Shown here piece by piece: positions 24,009 to 32,945 of a DNA stretch of 64,000 nucleotides. The notes beneath the pieces are model-generated. The model was not told the origin of the DNA. It was given only the letters and a program-made list of their open reading frames with translations, and did no database searches. This DNA comes from Serratia nematodiphila DZ0503SBS1 (GTDB lineage: Bacteria; Pseudomonadota; Gammaproteobacteria; Enterobacterales; Enterobacteriaceae): the NCBI RefSeq assembly GCF_000738675.1, contig NZ_JPUX01000001.1, positions 2,976,001-3,040,000 on the forward strand, in the 5' to 3' direction. Positions within the stretch are counted from its first letter, which is position 1. Each line of letters begins with the position of its first letter. The translations under genes and the position numbers were made by a program.

Positions 24009-26348
24009 TTACAAGAAGATCGCCAGCGCCTTGGTGCTCAATCGTAAGGCACCGTTGGTCACCAGCGCGCCAAGCTGCGTGAACGTCATGGGATCATTAC
24101 TGAGCTTGAAATTGGTTTTGCTGATCGACAGCGGGTTGTGCGAGATATCCAGCATCGTGTGTTTCAGGCTGGCTCCTGTCAACGCAAGATTTGAACCGTA
24201 AAAGGCGAAGTTGGCTCCGGTCGCCACCCATTTCAAGCCGTGGCAGTTATCTTTCCAGCTCGGAGTTTGCACCGATACGCCGTCCGCGCTGGTGATATTG
24301 ATCGTTTTCGCCTTGATGGTCAGCGTGCCGGTGATCGTGGTGCTCTGATCGTTTTTGTAGGTCTCGGTGACATCCCCGGTTACGGTGGCGGTTTGGCCGC
24401 CGCCTTTAATCGTCAATTCCTGCCCGCCGGCGGTGATGGTGGTGTGCTGCCCGCCGGAGGTGATGTTGACCGTCTGCCCTTGCTTGATGGTGCTGGTCTG
24501 TTGCCCCTCGGTAATGTCGAGGGTCTGGTTGCCTTTCACCGTGACATGCTGGGTTTGCGTAATGTTTTGCGTCTGCGCGCCGTCGAGCTTGAAGGACTGA
24601 TTGCCGGTGATGTCGATTTTATCGCCGCCGTCGATAATCGTCAGGTCGCGGCCGCCTTTGATGTTCACCGTCTGGTGAGCGTTCAGGTTGGCGGTTTCCA
24701 GCCCATTGACCGTTGTGGTGCGTTTCGCTTTGTACAGGAACGTGGCGTCGCCGGTGACGGTGTCGTCCTGCTGGCGACCGATGGTGGTGGTGCGACTGCC
24801 GTCAATATTGACGTTCTTGTCGTTCTCCACCGTCATGTTCATGTTGCGTTCGGCGTGCATGTCGAAAGATTCGTTGCCGGGCGAGTCTTCCAGGAACAGG
24901 AAGCTGGCGTTGTCGACGCCGCCGCCTTTGCTGCGGCTCATAAAGCCCATTTTGGTGGCGTCGCCGGGCAGATCCCACGGTGGCATGCTGTCTTCGTTGT
25001 AAACGCGGCCGGTGATGATGGGGCGATCCGGATCGCCGTTGATAAAGTCGACCACCACTTCCTCACCGACGCGCGGGATCTGGATCCCGCCGTATTTCCA
25101 GCCGGCCCAGGCGCTGGAGACGCGCACCCAGCAGGAGCTGGTTTCGTTGCCGCTGCCGTGGCGATCCCAACGGAATTTGAGTTTCACCCGGCCATATTTA
25201 TCGGTCCAGATGCTTTCGCCTTCCGGGCCCACCACTTCGGCAGTTTGCGGGCCATGGGTTTTCGGCCAGGGCGTGGTGCGCGCCGGGCGCCAATTGATAT
25301 CCGCCGGAACGACCTGAAATTCGGTTCGCTGTTCGCCGACGTCGTTATCGTTGCTGGCGTAGCTATTTTCCTGCATGAAGTAATGTGCGCTGACCACCAG
25401 GTAGGTGCGGTTGTCTTCCATACGCGGCGCCTGGGTCAGTTGAAAACGATAGCCGGGCGCAATGCCCTGCGAATTGCCTTCGCCGCTCATCTGCTCATGC
25501 TGCGCTTCGAACTCCTGTTGGCGAACCTTGACGTAAAACTGGCCATGGGCGTGATCGGTATAACGGCCGGGCCAGTCGAACACCTCGGCTTTGTCCTGAG
25601 CGAATGAGGCGGGATTTTGCCGGGCCTCCAGCAACCGCGCGCGCGGCTTGCGAAAATCGTAGTCATCCAGGCTATACAGGCTGGGCGTGATGGCGTCAGA
25701 AACGCTCCAGCTGTTGATGCTGTCTTTGTTTTCCACCAGGCCGCCTTCCGCGAGCTGATAGGGAATGCTGGCGTAGCCGGCGAGTTCCTGATGGGCCGCC
25801 GGCGCGTCAGCCAGCACCAGCGTATGGCCGTCTTGCTGGTGCGTGAAATAGTAATAGATGCCTTCGTGTTCCATCAGACGGCTGATGAAATCGAAATCGC
25901 TCTCCTGGTACTGCACGCAGTACCCCCAGATGCGGTAGTCGTAACTCAGGCGGTTATCGATTTTCACCTGATACTGCCCCAGCACCTGAGTCAGGATGTC
26001 GGGAACGGTCTGTTCCTGGTAGATGCGAAAATCGCGGTTTTGCGTCAGATACCACAGCGTGGGGCGCAGCACGGCGCGGTAGATATAGTAACGGTTGCCG
26101 CCGGCTTCTCGTCCGGAGAGGGTCATGCGCGTGATATTGCCGTTGAGATAACGCGGCGCCAACGGATTGCCCCGCAGTTCCAGCGTAATTTTTTGTCCCA
26201 GCAGCGCTTTCAGATCGAGCCGATTGTCGGGGCTGAGCAGCTCGACGTCGAATTCGAACAGGCCGGCCAGTTTTTCCTCACCGGAAAGGCTTCTGAACAA
26301 CAGCTGATGGGCGGGCAAAGGCGTGTGCGCAATGATAAGACGATCCAT
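24009..26348 (-). CDS. vgrG: VgrG, T6SS spike protein
   Basis: 779 residues from the ATG at 26348, chosen because MDRLIIAHTPLPAHQLLFRSLSG is the normal VgrG opening and GGGGA sits just upstream; a GTG 23 codons earlier has no ribosome binding site. Residues ~1-360 are gp27-like (TRMTLSGREAGG, RIYQEQTVPDILTQVLGQY, CVQYQESDFDFISRLMEHEGIYYYF); ~370-460 the OB-fold (ESIWTDKYGRVKLKFRWDRHG, CWVRVSSAWAGWKYGGIQIPRVGEEVVVDFINGDPDRPII); then gp5-like beta-helix repeats to ~690. About 85 residues without a recognised enzyme domain follow. It forms the puncturing tip that carries effectors. Confidence 0.96.
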   Translation of the reverse strand: MDRLIIAHTPLPAHQLLFRSLSGEEKLAGLFEFDVELLSPDNRLDLKALLGQKITLELRGNPLAPRYLNGNITRMTLSGREAGGNRYYIYRAVLRPTLWYLTQNRDFRIYQEQTVPDILTQVLGQYQVKIDNRLSYDYRIWGYCVQYQESDFDFISRLMEHEGIYYYFTHQQDGHTLVLADAPAAHQELAGYASIPYQLAEGGLVENKDSINSWSVSDAITPSLYSLDDYDFRKPRARLLEARQNPASFAQDKAEVFDWPGRYTDHAHGQFYVKVRQQEFEAQHEQMSGEGNSQGIAPGYRFQLTQAPRMEDNRTYLVVSAHYFMQENSYASNDNDVGEQRTEFQVVPADINWRPARTTPWPKTHGPQTAEVVGPEGESIWTDKYGRVKLKFRWDRHGSGNETSSCWVRVSSAWAGWKYGGIQIPRVGEEVVVDFINGDPDRPIITGRVYNEDSMPPWDLPGDATKMGFMSRSKGGGVDNASFLFLEDSPGNESFDMHAERNMNMTVENDKNVNIDGSRTTTIGRQQDDTVTGDATFLYKAKRTTTVNGLETANLNAHQTVNIKGGRDLTIIDGGDKIDITGNQSFKLDGAQTQNITQTQHVTVKGNQTLDITEGQQTSTIKQGQTVNITSGGQHTTITAGGQELTIKGGGQTATVTGDVTETYKNDQSTTITGTLTIKAKTINITSADGVSVQTPSWKDNCHGLKWVATGANFAFYGSNLALTGASLKHTMLDISHNPLSISKTNFKLSNDPMTFTQLGALVTNGALRLSTKALAIFL

Positions 26349-26860
26349 ACTATTCCCCGGTTTAGGCATAGCTACCGCACGAGAATTGACGCGCGATCCC
26401 GATGGCGTATCTGTCACGAATGGAGACAGGAACTGACGAAAGATTTAACAAAGTTTACACAAAGGCACGATTTGTGCAGTCTACAATAGAGCACTGCATT
26501 TGCAAAATAGCCTTGTGGATCAATGCTCAATTCGTTAACTCGCTCACGATCTTGTTTTTTATTATTTAAAACATATAGATGCGCATAGATCATTTTTTAT
26601 CTCAAATTATTGGGGAATTGGTAATACCAAAAAGTAAATTTGTAACACATAAGCCAACGTGCTTATAAAACAACTCTTTTTTTGCGTAAAAAAAGTCACT
26701 GACTGTTTTTTATCCTTACCATTTGCCAGTTAAAGATGATCAAATATATAAATTTGGCGAATGTTAATTCGGATGATTCCTATTTGGTGGGCGTTCCAGG
26801 GCCCACCGACGGGCCTGGGAACATGCGTTTGAACGGTTGAAAATGCAGCGAATGTCGCCG
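26349..26860. other. AT-rich intergenic region between vgrG and lysR
   Basis: No credible gene. Positions 26500-26760 are markedly AT-rich and precede the minus-strand T6SS genes, so this is the likely place for the promoter of the vgrG transcript; I could not find a convincing -35/-10 pair. The last ~70 bases carry the lysR 3' hairpins. Confidence 0.5.
26786..26822 (-). terminator. Overlapping hairpins after lysR
   Basis: GTTCCAGGGCCC (26793-26804) pairs with GGGCCTGGGAAC (26811-26822) with one mismatch. A competing stem joins GGTGGGC (26786-26792) to GCCCACC (26801-26807). Placed 39 bases beyond the lysR stop, probably a factor-independent terminator, although the T run is poor. Confidence 0.5.
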
Positions 26861-27793
26861 TTAGCGTGGAGAGAAGGCGAAGGAGAGTTGCCCGATAAGC
26901 TCGCAGAGCCAGATTAAAGCCGGGTCGCGTTGCGCCTGCCGGCCGGCGATCAGCTCAATGGGGAAAGGCGCGATGGCCAGCTCGTCAGGCAGCGGGAGAA
27001 TGCGTACGCGTTGCGGATCGGAAAAATGCCGGGCCGCGCTGGCGGCCAGCGTGGCGATCAGATCGCTGTCGGCGACCACCGCCGGCAGAGCGGCAATGTG
27101 TGAAAAGGTCACGGCAACGCGCCGTTGGCCGCCGATTTCCGCCAGACGCCGGTCGACCAACCCTCTGGCAGAGCCGTCGTCTGCCGGTGCGTACAGCCCA
27201 TGCGGCAGGCTGAGGTAGCGCGCCAGATCCCAGCGGCCATCCGCCAGCTGTGGGTGTGAACGGCTGGCGATACACACCAGATGTTCTTCAAACAACGTGC
27301 GCACATAGTGGCTTTCCGCACCGGAAAGGTGCCCTCCCAGCGCGATATCCACCTCCCCGCTATCCAACTGACGGTAAATATTGTGGCGATCCAGGCGCGA
27401 AACGCGAATATCGATGCCGGGTGCGGTCTGACGCAATCGACTGATGATGGCGGGCAGCAGCAAGATATCGGCATAGTCGCCGGCCGCCAGCGTAAAACGC
27501 CGCTGCCCGGCGGTGGCCGGGTCGAAACGGGCAGGGGGCGCCAACGCCAGATGGATCTGTTCAAGCACCCGCTGTATTTGCGGCATCAACTGGTGGGCGC
27601 GCGGCGTGGGGGCCATGCCGCCGCCGCTGCGAACAAACAGCGGATCGTTCAGAAGAATGCGCAGCCGCGCCAATGCATTGCTGACGGAAGGTTGCGCGCG
27701 ATTAAGACGCCGGCCTGCGGCGGTGACGTTGCGCGTCTGATACAACGCATCAAACACCACCAGCAAGTTGAGATCGACGCTGGATAAATTCAT
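26861..27793 (-). CDS. LysR-family transcriptional regulator
   Basis: 310 residues. The N-terminus is a standard LysR helix-turn-helix (MNLSSVDLNLLVVFDALYQTRNVTAAGRRLNRAQPSVSNALARLR), with the common PLFVRSGGGMAPTPRA after it; the remainder is a periplasmic-binding-protein-like effector domain. It is divergent from pcp across 94 bases, the usual arrangement for a LysR regulator and its target, so it may control pcp. The ligand cannot be deduced. There is no evidence that it controls the T6SS next door. Confidence 0.93.
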   Translation of the reverse strand: MNLSSVDLNLLVVFDALYQTRNVTAAGRRLNRAQPSVSNALARLRILLNDPLFVRSGGGMAPTPRAHQLMPQIQRVLEQIHLALAPPARFDPATAGQRRFTLAAGDYADILLLPAIISRLRQTAPGIDIRVSRLDRHNIYRQLDSGEVDIALGGHLSGAESHYVRTLFEEHLVCIASRSHPQLADGRWDLARYLSLPHGLYAPADDGSARGLVDRRLAEIGGQRRVAVTFSHIAALPAVVADSDLIATLAASAARHFSDPQRVRILPLPDELAIAPFPIELIAGRQAQRDPALIWLCELIGQLSFAFSPR

Positions 27794-27887
27794 TTTATGA
27801 ATACTCTATATACAGATAATCCATTTCCAGAATCATACTGCGTTCTTTAGGCTGGAAGTACACGAATTTAGCCTTCAATCAGGGGAA

Positions 27888-28538
27888 ATGATGAACAAAG
27901 TTTTGATCACCGGCATTGAGCCGTTCGAGGGGGATGCGGTGAATCCCTCCTGGCAGATTGCGCAGGCGTTGGCCGGTGAACATATTGCCGGCGCGGAGAT
28001 TGTGGTGCTCGAGCTACCTTGCGTATTGGGCGTAGCCAATCAGCGGTTGATCGCGGCAATTGAGGCATTGCAGCCGCTGGCGGTGATTTGTCTGGGGCTG
28101 GCCGGCGGCCGGGCCGAGATATCCCTGGAACGGGTGGCCATCAATCTGATCGATGCCCGCATTCCCGACAATGCCGGTAAACAGCCGATTGACGTGCCGG
28201 TGGTTGCCGGCGGGCCGGTGGGCTATTTCAGTACGCTGCCCGTCAAGGCCGCGGTGCAGCAACTGCGCCGGCAGGGGATCCCCGCGGCGGTCTCTTATAC
28301 GGCAGGCACCTACAACTGCAACCACATTTTTTATGGTCTGCGTCACTATCTGGAGACGCAGCATTCGCGGGCCAGGGGCGGGTTCGTGCATATTCCGTAC
28401 AGCCATGAACTGGCGGCAGCGCACCCGGGCAAGCCGAGCATGGCACTGGCGACGATGGTGGAAGCGGTGCGCACTGTCGTTCAGGTGACGCTGACGGTAG
28501 AGGAAGATGTGCGATTCGGCGACGGCGCCGTACATTAA
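27888..28538 (+). CDS. pcp: Pyrrolidone-carboxylate peptidase (pyroglutamyl peptidase I)
   Basis: 216 residues, normal length. Removes N-terminal pyroglutamate from peptides in the cytoplasm. The cysteine-protease triad can be read: Glu81 in [18 protein letters not shown], Cys144 in [17 protein letters not shown] and His168 in [11 protein letters not shown]. The N-terminal [18 protein letters not shown] is also typical of the family. GGGGA precedes the ATG. Divergent from the LysR gene and convergent with the oxidoreductase gene, with a shared terminator between. Confidence 0.96.
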   Translation: MMNKVLITGIEPFEGDAVNPSWQIAQALAGEHIAGAEIVVLELPCVLGVANQRLIAAIEALQPLAVICLGLAGGRAEISLERVAINLIDARIPDNAGKQPIDVPVVAGGPVGYFSTLPVKAAVQQLRRQGIPAAVSYTAGTYNCNHIFYGLRHYLETQHSRARGGFVHIPYSHELAAAHPGKPSMALATMVEAVRTVVQVTLTVEEDVRFGDGAVH

Positions 28539-28539
28539 A

Positions 28540-28567
28540 AGCAGGGCGCGGCGTACCACGCCCTGCT
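28540..28567. terminator. Bidirectional terminator between pcp and the oxidoreductase gene
   Basis: AGCAGGGCG (28540-28548) and CGCCCTGCT (28559-28567) form a perfect 9-bp stem with a ten-base loop, two bases after the pcp stop and five before the end of the convergent gene. An A run on the left gives a T run for the minus-strand gene. Confidence 0.75.
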
Positions 28568-28572
28568 ACGGA

Positions 28573-29604
28573 TTATTCGTCGGCGACGTGGATCACCAAT
28601 TTGCCGAAGTTTTTGCCCTGCAGCAGGCCGATAAACGCCTGTGGCGCCTGCTCCAGCCCGTCGACGATGTCTTCGCGGAACTTGATTTTCCCCTGTTCGA
28701 CCCAACTGCTCATTTGTTGCAAGAACTCGTCAAAGCGTGAGCCGTAGTCGTCGAAGATGATAAAGCCCTGCATACGGATGCGTTTGCGCAGGATCAGCCC
28801 CTCCAGCAGCGGCAAGCGGTCCGGCCCCGCAGGTAACCCGGTGGCATTGTAATGGGCGATGATGCCGCATACCGGAATACGCGCTTTGGTGTTCAACAGC
28901 GGCAGTACGGCGTCGAACACCGCCCCGCCGACATTCTCGTAATAGATGTCGATACCCTGTGGGCAGGCGGCGGCCAACCGTTCGGCAAAGTCTGGGGCGC
29001 GGTGATCGATACAGGCGTCGAAACCCAACTCTTCCACCACATAGCGGCATTTTTCCGCACCGCCGGCGACGCCGACGACGCGGCAGCCTTTCAGTTTGCC
29101 GATTTGGCCGACCACCGAACCAACCGCACCGCTGGCGGCGGCCACCACCAGCGTTTCACCCGCCTGTGGTTGGCCGATGTCGAGCAGCCCCATGTAAGCG
29201 GTAAAACCGGGCATGCCGAGCACGCCCAGTAGGCGGGAAGGGTGCGGCAAATGCGGGCCGAGGTTGCGCAGGCCGCTGCCGTCGGACAGCGCATATTCCT
29301 GCCAGCCGTCATACCCCAATACCCAATCGCCGACGTTGAAATCGGGATGCTGTGAGGCCGCCACGCGCGATACCGTACCGCCCACCATCACCTGACCGAT
29401 CTCCACCGGCGGCGCATAGGAGGGGGCATCGCTCATGCGTCCGCGCATATAAGGATCCAACGACAGATATACGGTGCGCAGCAGCAGTTGGCCGGCGCCG
29501 GGTTGCGGTGCGGGGACGGTATCGAGACGGAAGTTCGCCGCTGTCGGTTCGCCTTTCGGACGCGAGGCCAGCAGGAAGCGGCGGTTCTGTTGAGAAGGGG
29601 ACAT
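28573..29604 (-). CDS. NADP-dependent oxidoreductase, MDR superfamily (CurA/YncB-like)
   Basis: 343 residues. Zinc-independent medium-chain reductase of the leukotriene B4 12-hydroxydehydrogenase/CurA group: FRLDTVPAPQPGAGQLLLRTVYLSLDPYMRGRM, a Rossmann motif AAASGAVGSVVGQIGKLKGCRVVGVAGG, YYENVGGAVFDAVLPLLN and FIIFDDYGSRFDEFLQQM. It likely reduces alpha,beta-unsaturated carbonyl compounds with NADPH; the natural substrate is unknown. A strong ribosome site (AAAGGAG) precedes the ATG. Not linked functionally to the neighbouring systems. Confidence 0.92.
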   Translation of the reverse strand: MSPSQQNRRFLLASRPKGEPTAANFRLDTVPAPQPGAGQLLLRTVYLSLDPYMRGRMSDAPSYAPPVEIGQVMVGGTVSRVAASQHPDFNVGDWVLGYDGWQEYALSDGSGLRNLGPHLPHPSRLLGVLGMPGFTAYMGLLDIGQPQAGETLVVAAASGAVGSVVGQIGKLKGCRVVGVAGGAEKCRYVVEELGFDACIDHRAPDFAERLAAACPQGIDIYYENVGGAVFDAVLPLLNTKARIPVCGIIAHYNATGLPAGPDRLPLLEGLILRKRIRMQGFIIFDDYGSRFDEFLQQMSSWVEQGKIKFREDIVDGLEQAPQAFIGLLQGKNFGKLVIHVADE

Positions 29605-29688
29605 CGAAAGCTCCTTTGTGGTGCGGCAAACAAGGTCCGTTAAGCCTAGTGCAGGAGCGCTGAGGCGACGTGACCGAATGTGCTTAGC

Positions 29689-30108
29689 TCAGAGCGGAAC
29701 GATCAACACGTCGATATGACTGATATTGATAAAGCGGGCGGCGGAACAGGAGACTTTGTTCATCATGCTGTCTCGGTGATTGCCGCAGAGCAGCAGGTCA
29801 AACGGCTGACGGCGGCTGGCGAATGCCAGGCTGTCACCCAGCTCGCCATGCACGATCAGCGTATCGGCGATAGGGTAGCCGGCGCGTTGGCGCAGTTCCT
29901 CCATAAACAGCCGGGTTTCTTCTTCCATCAGCGAGCGCAAATCGCCCAGCATCGGCCCGGCGAAATTATTGTACATTTCCGGATTGGCGAGGGTGCTCAA
30001 CAGGGTGATGCTGCCGCCGTAGGGGCGAACGATGGAGACGGCCTTTTCCACCAGGCGGTGGCTGTCAGGGGCAACGGCGACGGTAACCAGAACGTTTTGA
30101 TACCCCAT
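29689..30108 (-). CDS. uspC: Universal stress protein, UspC-like
   Basis: 139 residues of the UspA superfamily: MGYQNVLVTVAVAPDSHRLVEKAVSI at the N-terminus, IVHGELGDSLAFASRRQPFDLLLCGNHRDSMMNK and a final HIDVLIVPL. In E. coli, uspC lies next to flhDC and affects motility and stress resistance; the same neighbourhood here supports the name. An AAGGAG precedes the ATG. It lacks the GX2GX9GS ATP-binding signature, as do the UspA/C/D-type proteins. Confidence 0.87.
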   Translation of the reverse strand: MGYQNVLVTVAVAPDSHRLVEKAVSIVRPYGGSITLLSTLANPEMYNNFAGPMLGDLRSLMEEETRLFMEELRQRAGYPIADTLIVHGELGDSLAFASRRQPFDLLLCGNHRDSMMNKVSCSAARFINISHIDVLIVPL

Positions 30109-30305
30109 ATCCGACTCCTTGTTGTATCCATCGTGTTTCAGGCTGCTGCATCGGCGGCCTTGGTGGAAGTACTGCGTCGGATAAAGGGTAGAACCTGGCG
30201 GGGGGAATAAATGTGTTTCATATCACGCGCGGCAATAAAAGCTGAATGTGCCCCGGTTATATAGCAATAAAAGATAAAACCGTTGCCGCACGTAATTTCA
30301 CTAAA

Positions 30306-30521
30306 TTAAAGCACCTGTGCCCACAGCGTTTTCGGCACCTTGCCCAGATCGAACAATTTACCGGCAACCAGCTCGGCGCGACGGTGGTCGGCGGCACGGT
30401 ACATATTGCTCATTTCCGTATCGTTTTCAATGGAGTAGTTCAGTTTGTCGTACACCTTCTCCAGGCTGTCCAAAGAGGAGCATTTACGAAATGTCAGCAG
30501 ATATTCGAGCGTATCGGTCAT
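30306..30521 (-). CDS. cnu: Cnu/YdgT, Hha-family nucleoid-associated protein
   Basis: 71 residues, the exact length of E. coli Cnu. The translation carries the family core: [24 protein letters not shown], then [28 protein letters not shown]. It resembles Cnu/YdgT more than Hha/YmoA. These proteins bind H-NS and modulate silencing; YdgT affects flagellar expression in Salmonella. It is placed beside the long flhDC regulatory region, not where cnu lies in E. coli, so local influence on flhDC is worth considering. The ribosome binding site is weak. Confidence 0.88.
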   Translation of the reverse strand: MTDTLEYLLTFRKCSSLDSLEKVYDKLNYSIENDTEMSNMYRAADHRRAELVAGKLFDLGKVPKTLWAQVL

Positions 30522-31523
30522 GATTAAAATATAGCCTGTTAATAGTTAAAGCCGGGTGAATAACACATAGCGACTCACGGCGACGCCGTCGAGGCAGCGA
30601 TGTACGACCTGACAAAAATCATTTCAATTAGATAAATTGCACTGGGTAATGATGTCGCGCCGCCCGTAGCGGCGCTTTGGTAAATCATAATATGCCAGTG
30701 CGCCGTCAGCAATCTCAGCCTGCTGATTAATGGAGAAATAGGGAAAGTCTCAGGGCGGTTGACGGCCGACGCGTCGTCGTTCGTGCTGTGGGCAAGCGCA
30801 CGGTGCCATGCCGGGCCTCTTTTGGGTGATTTTTTCACCCGGCCGTGGCGCCGTCGCGGCATTGGACGATGTTTGTCGCCGCTGCTTGCGTTGAAAAGCC
30901 GTTTTTTTCGATGAAAAAATATGAACAGTAAAACAAAACTGCGTTTTATTTTATGACAATGAAGTAATGAAAGCCAAAGCCATGTAAATAATCTCTGGGG
31001 GGAGGGGGAATTATCTCGGCGTCAGAAAAAGAAATAAAAAGCATTAAAGTTTTATGAATTGCTGCCGATATAACGTTTTGGGGGAATTTAACTCAAAAAA
31101 AGCACTCTTGCATCGTGCTAATACGGAAACATATCGTTACGTCTGTTGGCTTGTTCACTACGCCTGCGAATCATTGATAAGCCATAATCACCTGATGTTG
31201 AAAATTAGAACAGCCTCAGGCTGAAGGCTTAAGTCAAATCCGATAGCTAATAACCTCATAGTTTACATTGGTTATTTTTCAGCTTGGATATTTTTTAGCA
31301 ACTCAAATGGTTATTTATACTGAGTTTGTTGCCTATATGCAGATTTTTGTTCTGTTATTTTGGTTTGGTGATGCTTTTGTTCGAATTGATCTAAAAAAGA
31401 TAATTTTTTGGCGGATAAACATTGTTTTTAAGACGTTTTTTTACCTATGGCTGTTTTGTGAGCAAAATGACGGTCAATAAGTGAGCGTATTTGGGCGTAT
31501 TTGGCTTAATTATTTTTTATTTT
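30522..31523. other. Long upstream region of flhDC
   Basis: About 1 kb between cnu and the CRP site, without a credible gene: open frames at 30575-30862 (minus) and 31268-31480 (plus) have no family features, weak starts and compositions like random DNA. A 7-bp stem (GCGCCGC at 30657-30663, GCGGCGC at 30669-30675) is present. From 30900 on the DNA is AT-rich, suitable for H-NS and other global regulators known to act on flhDC. Confidence 0.6.
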
Positions 31524-31539
31524 TGTGATCTATGTCACA
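31524..31539. promoter_or_regulatory. CRP-binding site of flhDC
   Basis: TGTGATCTATGTCACA is a perfect match to TGTGA-N6-TCACA. Its centre is about 72 bases before the transcription start proposed below, the same spacing at which CRP activates flhDC in E. coli. Confidence 0.85.
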
Positions 31540-31567
31540 TTGTATTTAAAATTGCCTCTCACTTACA

Positions 31568-31597
31568 TTGTGTGTGCTAATGGTTCGGGGGTAGAGT
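31568..31597 (+). promoter_or_regulatory. Proposed flhDC sigma-70 promoter
   Basis: TTGTGT (31568-31573) and TAGAGT (31592-31597) are 18 bases apart; transcription would start near 31604, giving a leader of about 260 bases. The hexamers are not close to consensus, but the spacing to the CRP site and RcsAB box supports them. Inference. Confidence 0.5.
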
Positions 31598-31607
31598 TGC
31601 GCTGCTT

Positions 31608-31621
31608 TAGGAATAATCTTA
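31608..31621. promoter_or_regulatory. RcsAB-box-like site just downstream of the flhDC start
   Basis: TAGGAATAATCTTA matches 11 of 14 positions of the RcsAB consensus TAAGAATATTCCTA. At about +5 to +18 it is where the Rcs phosphorelay represses flhDC in E. coli. Confidence 0.6.
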
Positions 31622-31865
31622 TTAAATTTGTAAAAATAGTTTCATGGTGACTAAACACTATCGAAGCAGAATGCTGTACATCCATACACGTTGGTTTACG
31701 CTCGTAGCAAATACTGAACAGTGGTCGAATTTAGCGATTGTCGAAAATTATAGCAGTCGTTTTTGAGAGATTAATTTGCCAACTTTGGGAAACAACCCAA
31801 GTCACGGGCGATAAAATTTATCACCCAGCGTATGTTTTTAAACATAGTCTGTCGGGATGGGGAAT

Positions 31866-32216
31866 ATGGGTACGTCTGAATTACTTAAGCATATTTATGA
31901 CATCAATCTGTCATATTTACTTTTAGCACAGCGTTTGATCAACGATGAAAAAGCGTCCGCAATGTTTCGCCTGGGTATTGATGAAACCATGGCCGATGCG
32001 CTGGCGCAGCTGACTTTGCCGCAAATGGTTAAACTGGCCGAGACCAACCAGCTGGTTTGCCACTTCCGCTTTAACGAAAGCCAGACCATCGAACGCCTGA
32101 CCAAAGAGTCGCGCGTCGACGATCTGCAACAAATCCATACCGGCATTTTGCTATCAAGCCATTTACTGCAAGAGCTATCGAGTAAAGACGCTAGCCCGAC
32201 GAAGAAAAGAGCCTGA
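31866..32216 (+). CDS. flhD: FlhD, flagellar master regulator subunit
   Basis: 116 residues from the ATG at 31866 ([25 protein letters not shown]), equal in length to E. coli FlhD and preceded by GGGGA; an ATG three codons earlier is less well placed. Conserved [21 protein letters not shown] and [16 protein letters not shown] are present. FlhD4C2 activates class II flagellar promoters with sigma-70. The stop overlaps the flhC start. Confidence 0.97.
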   Translation: MGTSELLKHIYDINLSYLLLAQRLINDEKASAMFRLGIDETMADALAQLTLPQMVKLAETNQLVCHFRFNESQTIERLTKESRVDDLQQIHTGILLSSHLLQELSSKDASPTKKRA

Positions 32217-32800
32217 TGATGGTTGAGAAAAGTATCGTTCAAGAAGCCAAGGACATTCAGCTCGCCATGGAGCTGATTTCGCTGGGAGCCCGATTGCAGA
32301 TGCTGGAGAGTGAAACCCAGCTCAGCCGCGGGCGCTTGATTAAACTTTACAAGGAGTTACGCGGCAGCCCGCCGCCAAAAGGAATGTTACCGTTCTCAAC
32401 CGACTGGTTTATGACCTGGGAACAAAATATTCACTCGTCGATGTTTTACAACGCTTACCTGTTTTTGATGAAAAGCGGGCAGTGCAGCGGCGTGGAGGCG
32501 GTGATCAAAGCCTATCGCCTCTATCTCGAGCAGTGTCCGCAGCAGGCCGGCGAGGCGCCGTTGCTGGCGCTGACCCGCGCCTGGACGCTGGTGCGCTTCG
32601 TCGATAGCGGCATGTTGCAGCTTTCCGCCTGCAGCTGCTGCGGCGGCGCATTTATCACCCACGCGCACCAGCCGCTGAATGGTTTCATCTGCAGTTTATG
32701 CCAACCCCCATCCCGCGCCGTAAAAAGACGTAAACTTTCGCCGCAACTGGCCGATATTATTCCTCAACTGCTGGACGAGCAGGTCAAACGCGCCATCTGA
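32216..32800 (+). CDS. flhC: FlhC, flagellar master regulator subunit
   Basis: 194 residues (193 if the second ATG is used). It begins with [28 protein letters not shown] and carries the zinc-binding cysteines in CSCCGGAF and ICSLCQPP. FlhC supplies most of the DNA contact in FlhD4C2. Start and flhD stop overlap (TGATG), giving coupled synthesis. The 3' end of this gene also contains a sigma-28 promoter for motA. Confidence 0.97.
   Translation: MMVEKSIVQEAKDIQLAMELISLGARLQMLESETQLSRGRLIKLYKELRGSPPPKGMLPFSTDWFMTWEQNIHSSMFYNAYLFLMKSGQCSGVEAVIKAYRLYLEQCPQQAGEAPLLALTRAWTLVRFVDSGMLQLSACSCCGGAFITHAHQPLNGFICSLCQPPSRAVKRRKLSPQLADIIPQLLDEQVKRAI
32731..32757 (+). promoter_or_regulatory. Sigma-28 promoter of motAB-cheAW, inside flhC
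   Basis: TAAACTTT at 32731-32738 and GCCGATAT at 32750-32757, separated by 11 bases, match the FliA consensus TAAAGTTT-N11-GCCGATAA at 14 of 16 positions. The motA leader would be about 180 bases, as for the MotR region of E. coli. Confidence 0.85.
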
Positions 32801-32849
32801 GCCGCCACGTTGCCGGCTCTCGGCAATGAATACCGACGTGTGATACGCA

Positions 32850-32867
32850 GGGGCGGCATGCCGCCCC
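32850..32867 (+). other. 18-bp GC-rich palindrome in the motA leader
   Basis: GGGGCGGCATGCCGCCCC can fold into a 7-bp stem with a CATG loop, about 50 bases after flhC and 78 before the motA start. It lacks a T run. It could end part of the flhDC transcript or structure the sigma-28-dependent motA leader. Confidence 0.5.
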
Positions 32868-32945
32868 CAGACATGCAGCCTGGTCTGTCGCGCCAGGGCG
32901 CGTTTGCCCCACCTTCCATCCACATTGTTAATTTAAGGAATGCGT

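Noticed and set aside
30575..30862. 95-codon minus-strand frame between cnu and flhD
   Set aside because: Arg/Pro/Ser-rich random-looking translation, no ribosome site, no domain.
31268..31480. 70-codon plus-strand frame upstream of flhD, rich in Phe, Leu and Ile
   Set aside because: Typical product of AT-rich regulatory DNA; start not supported and lies in the flhDC control region.
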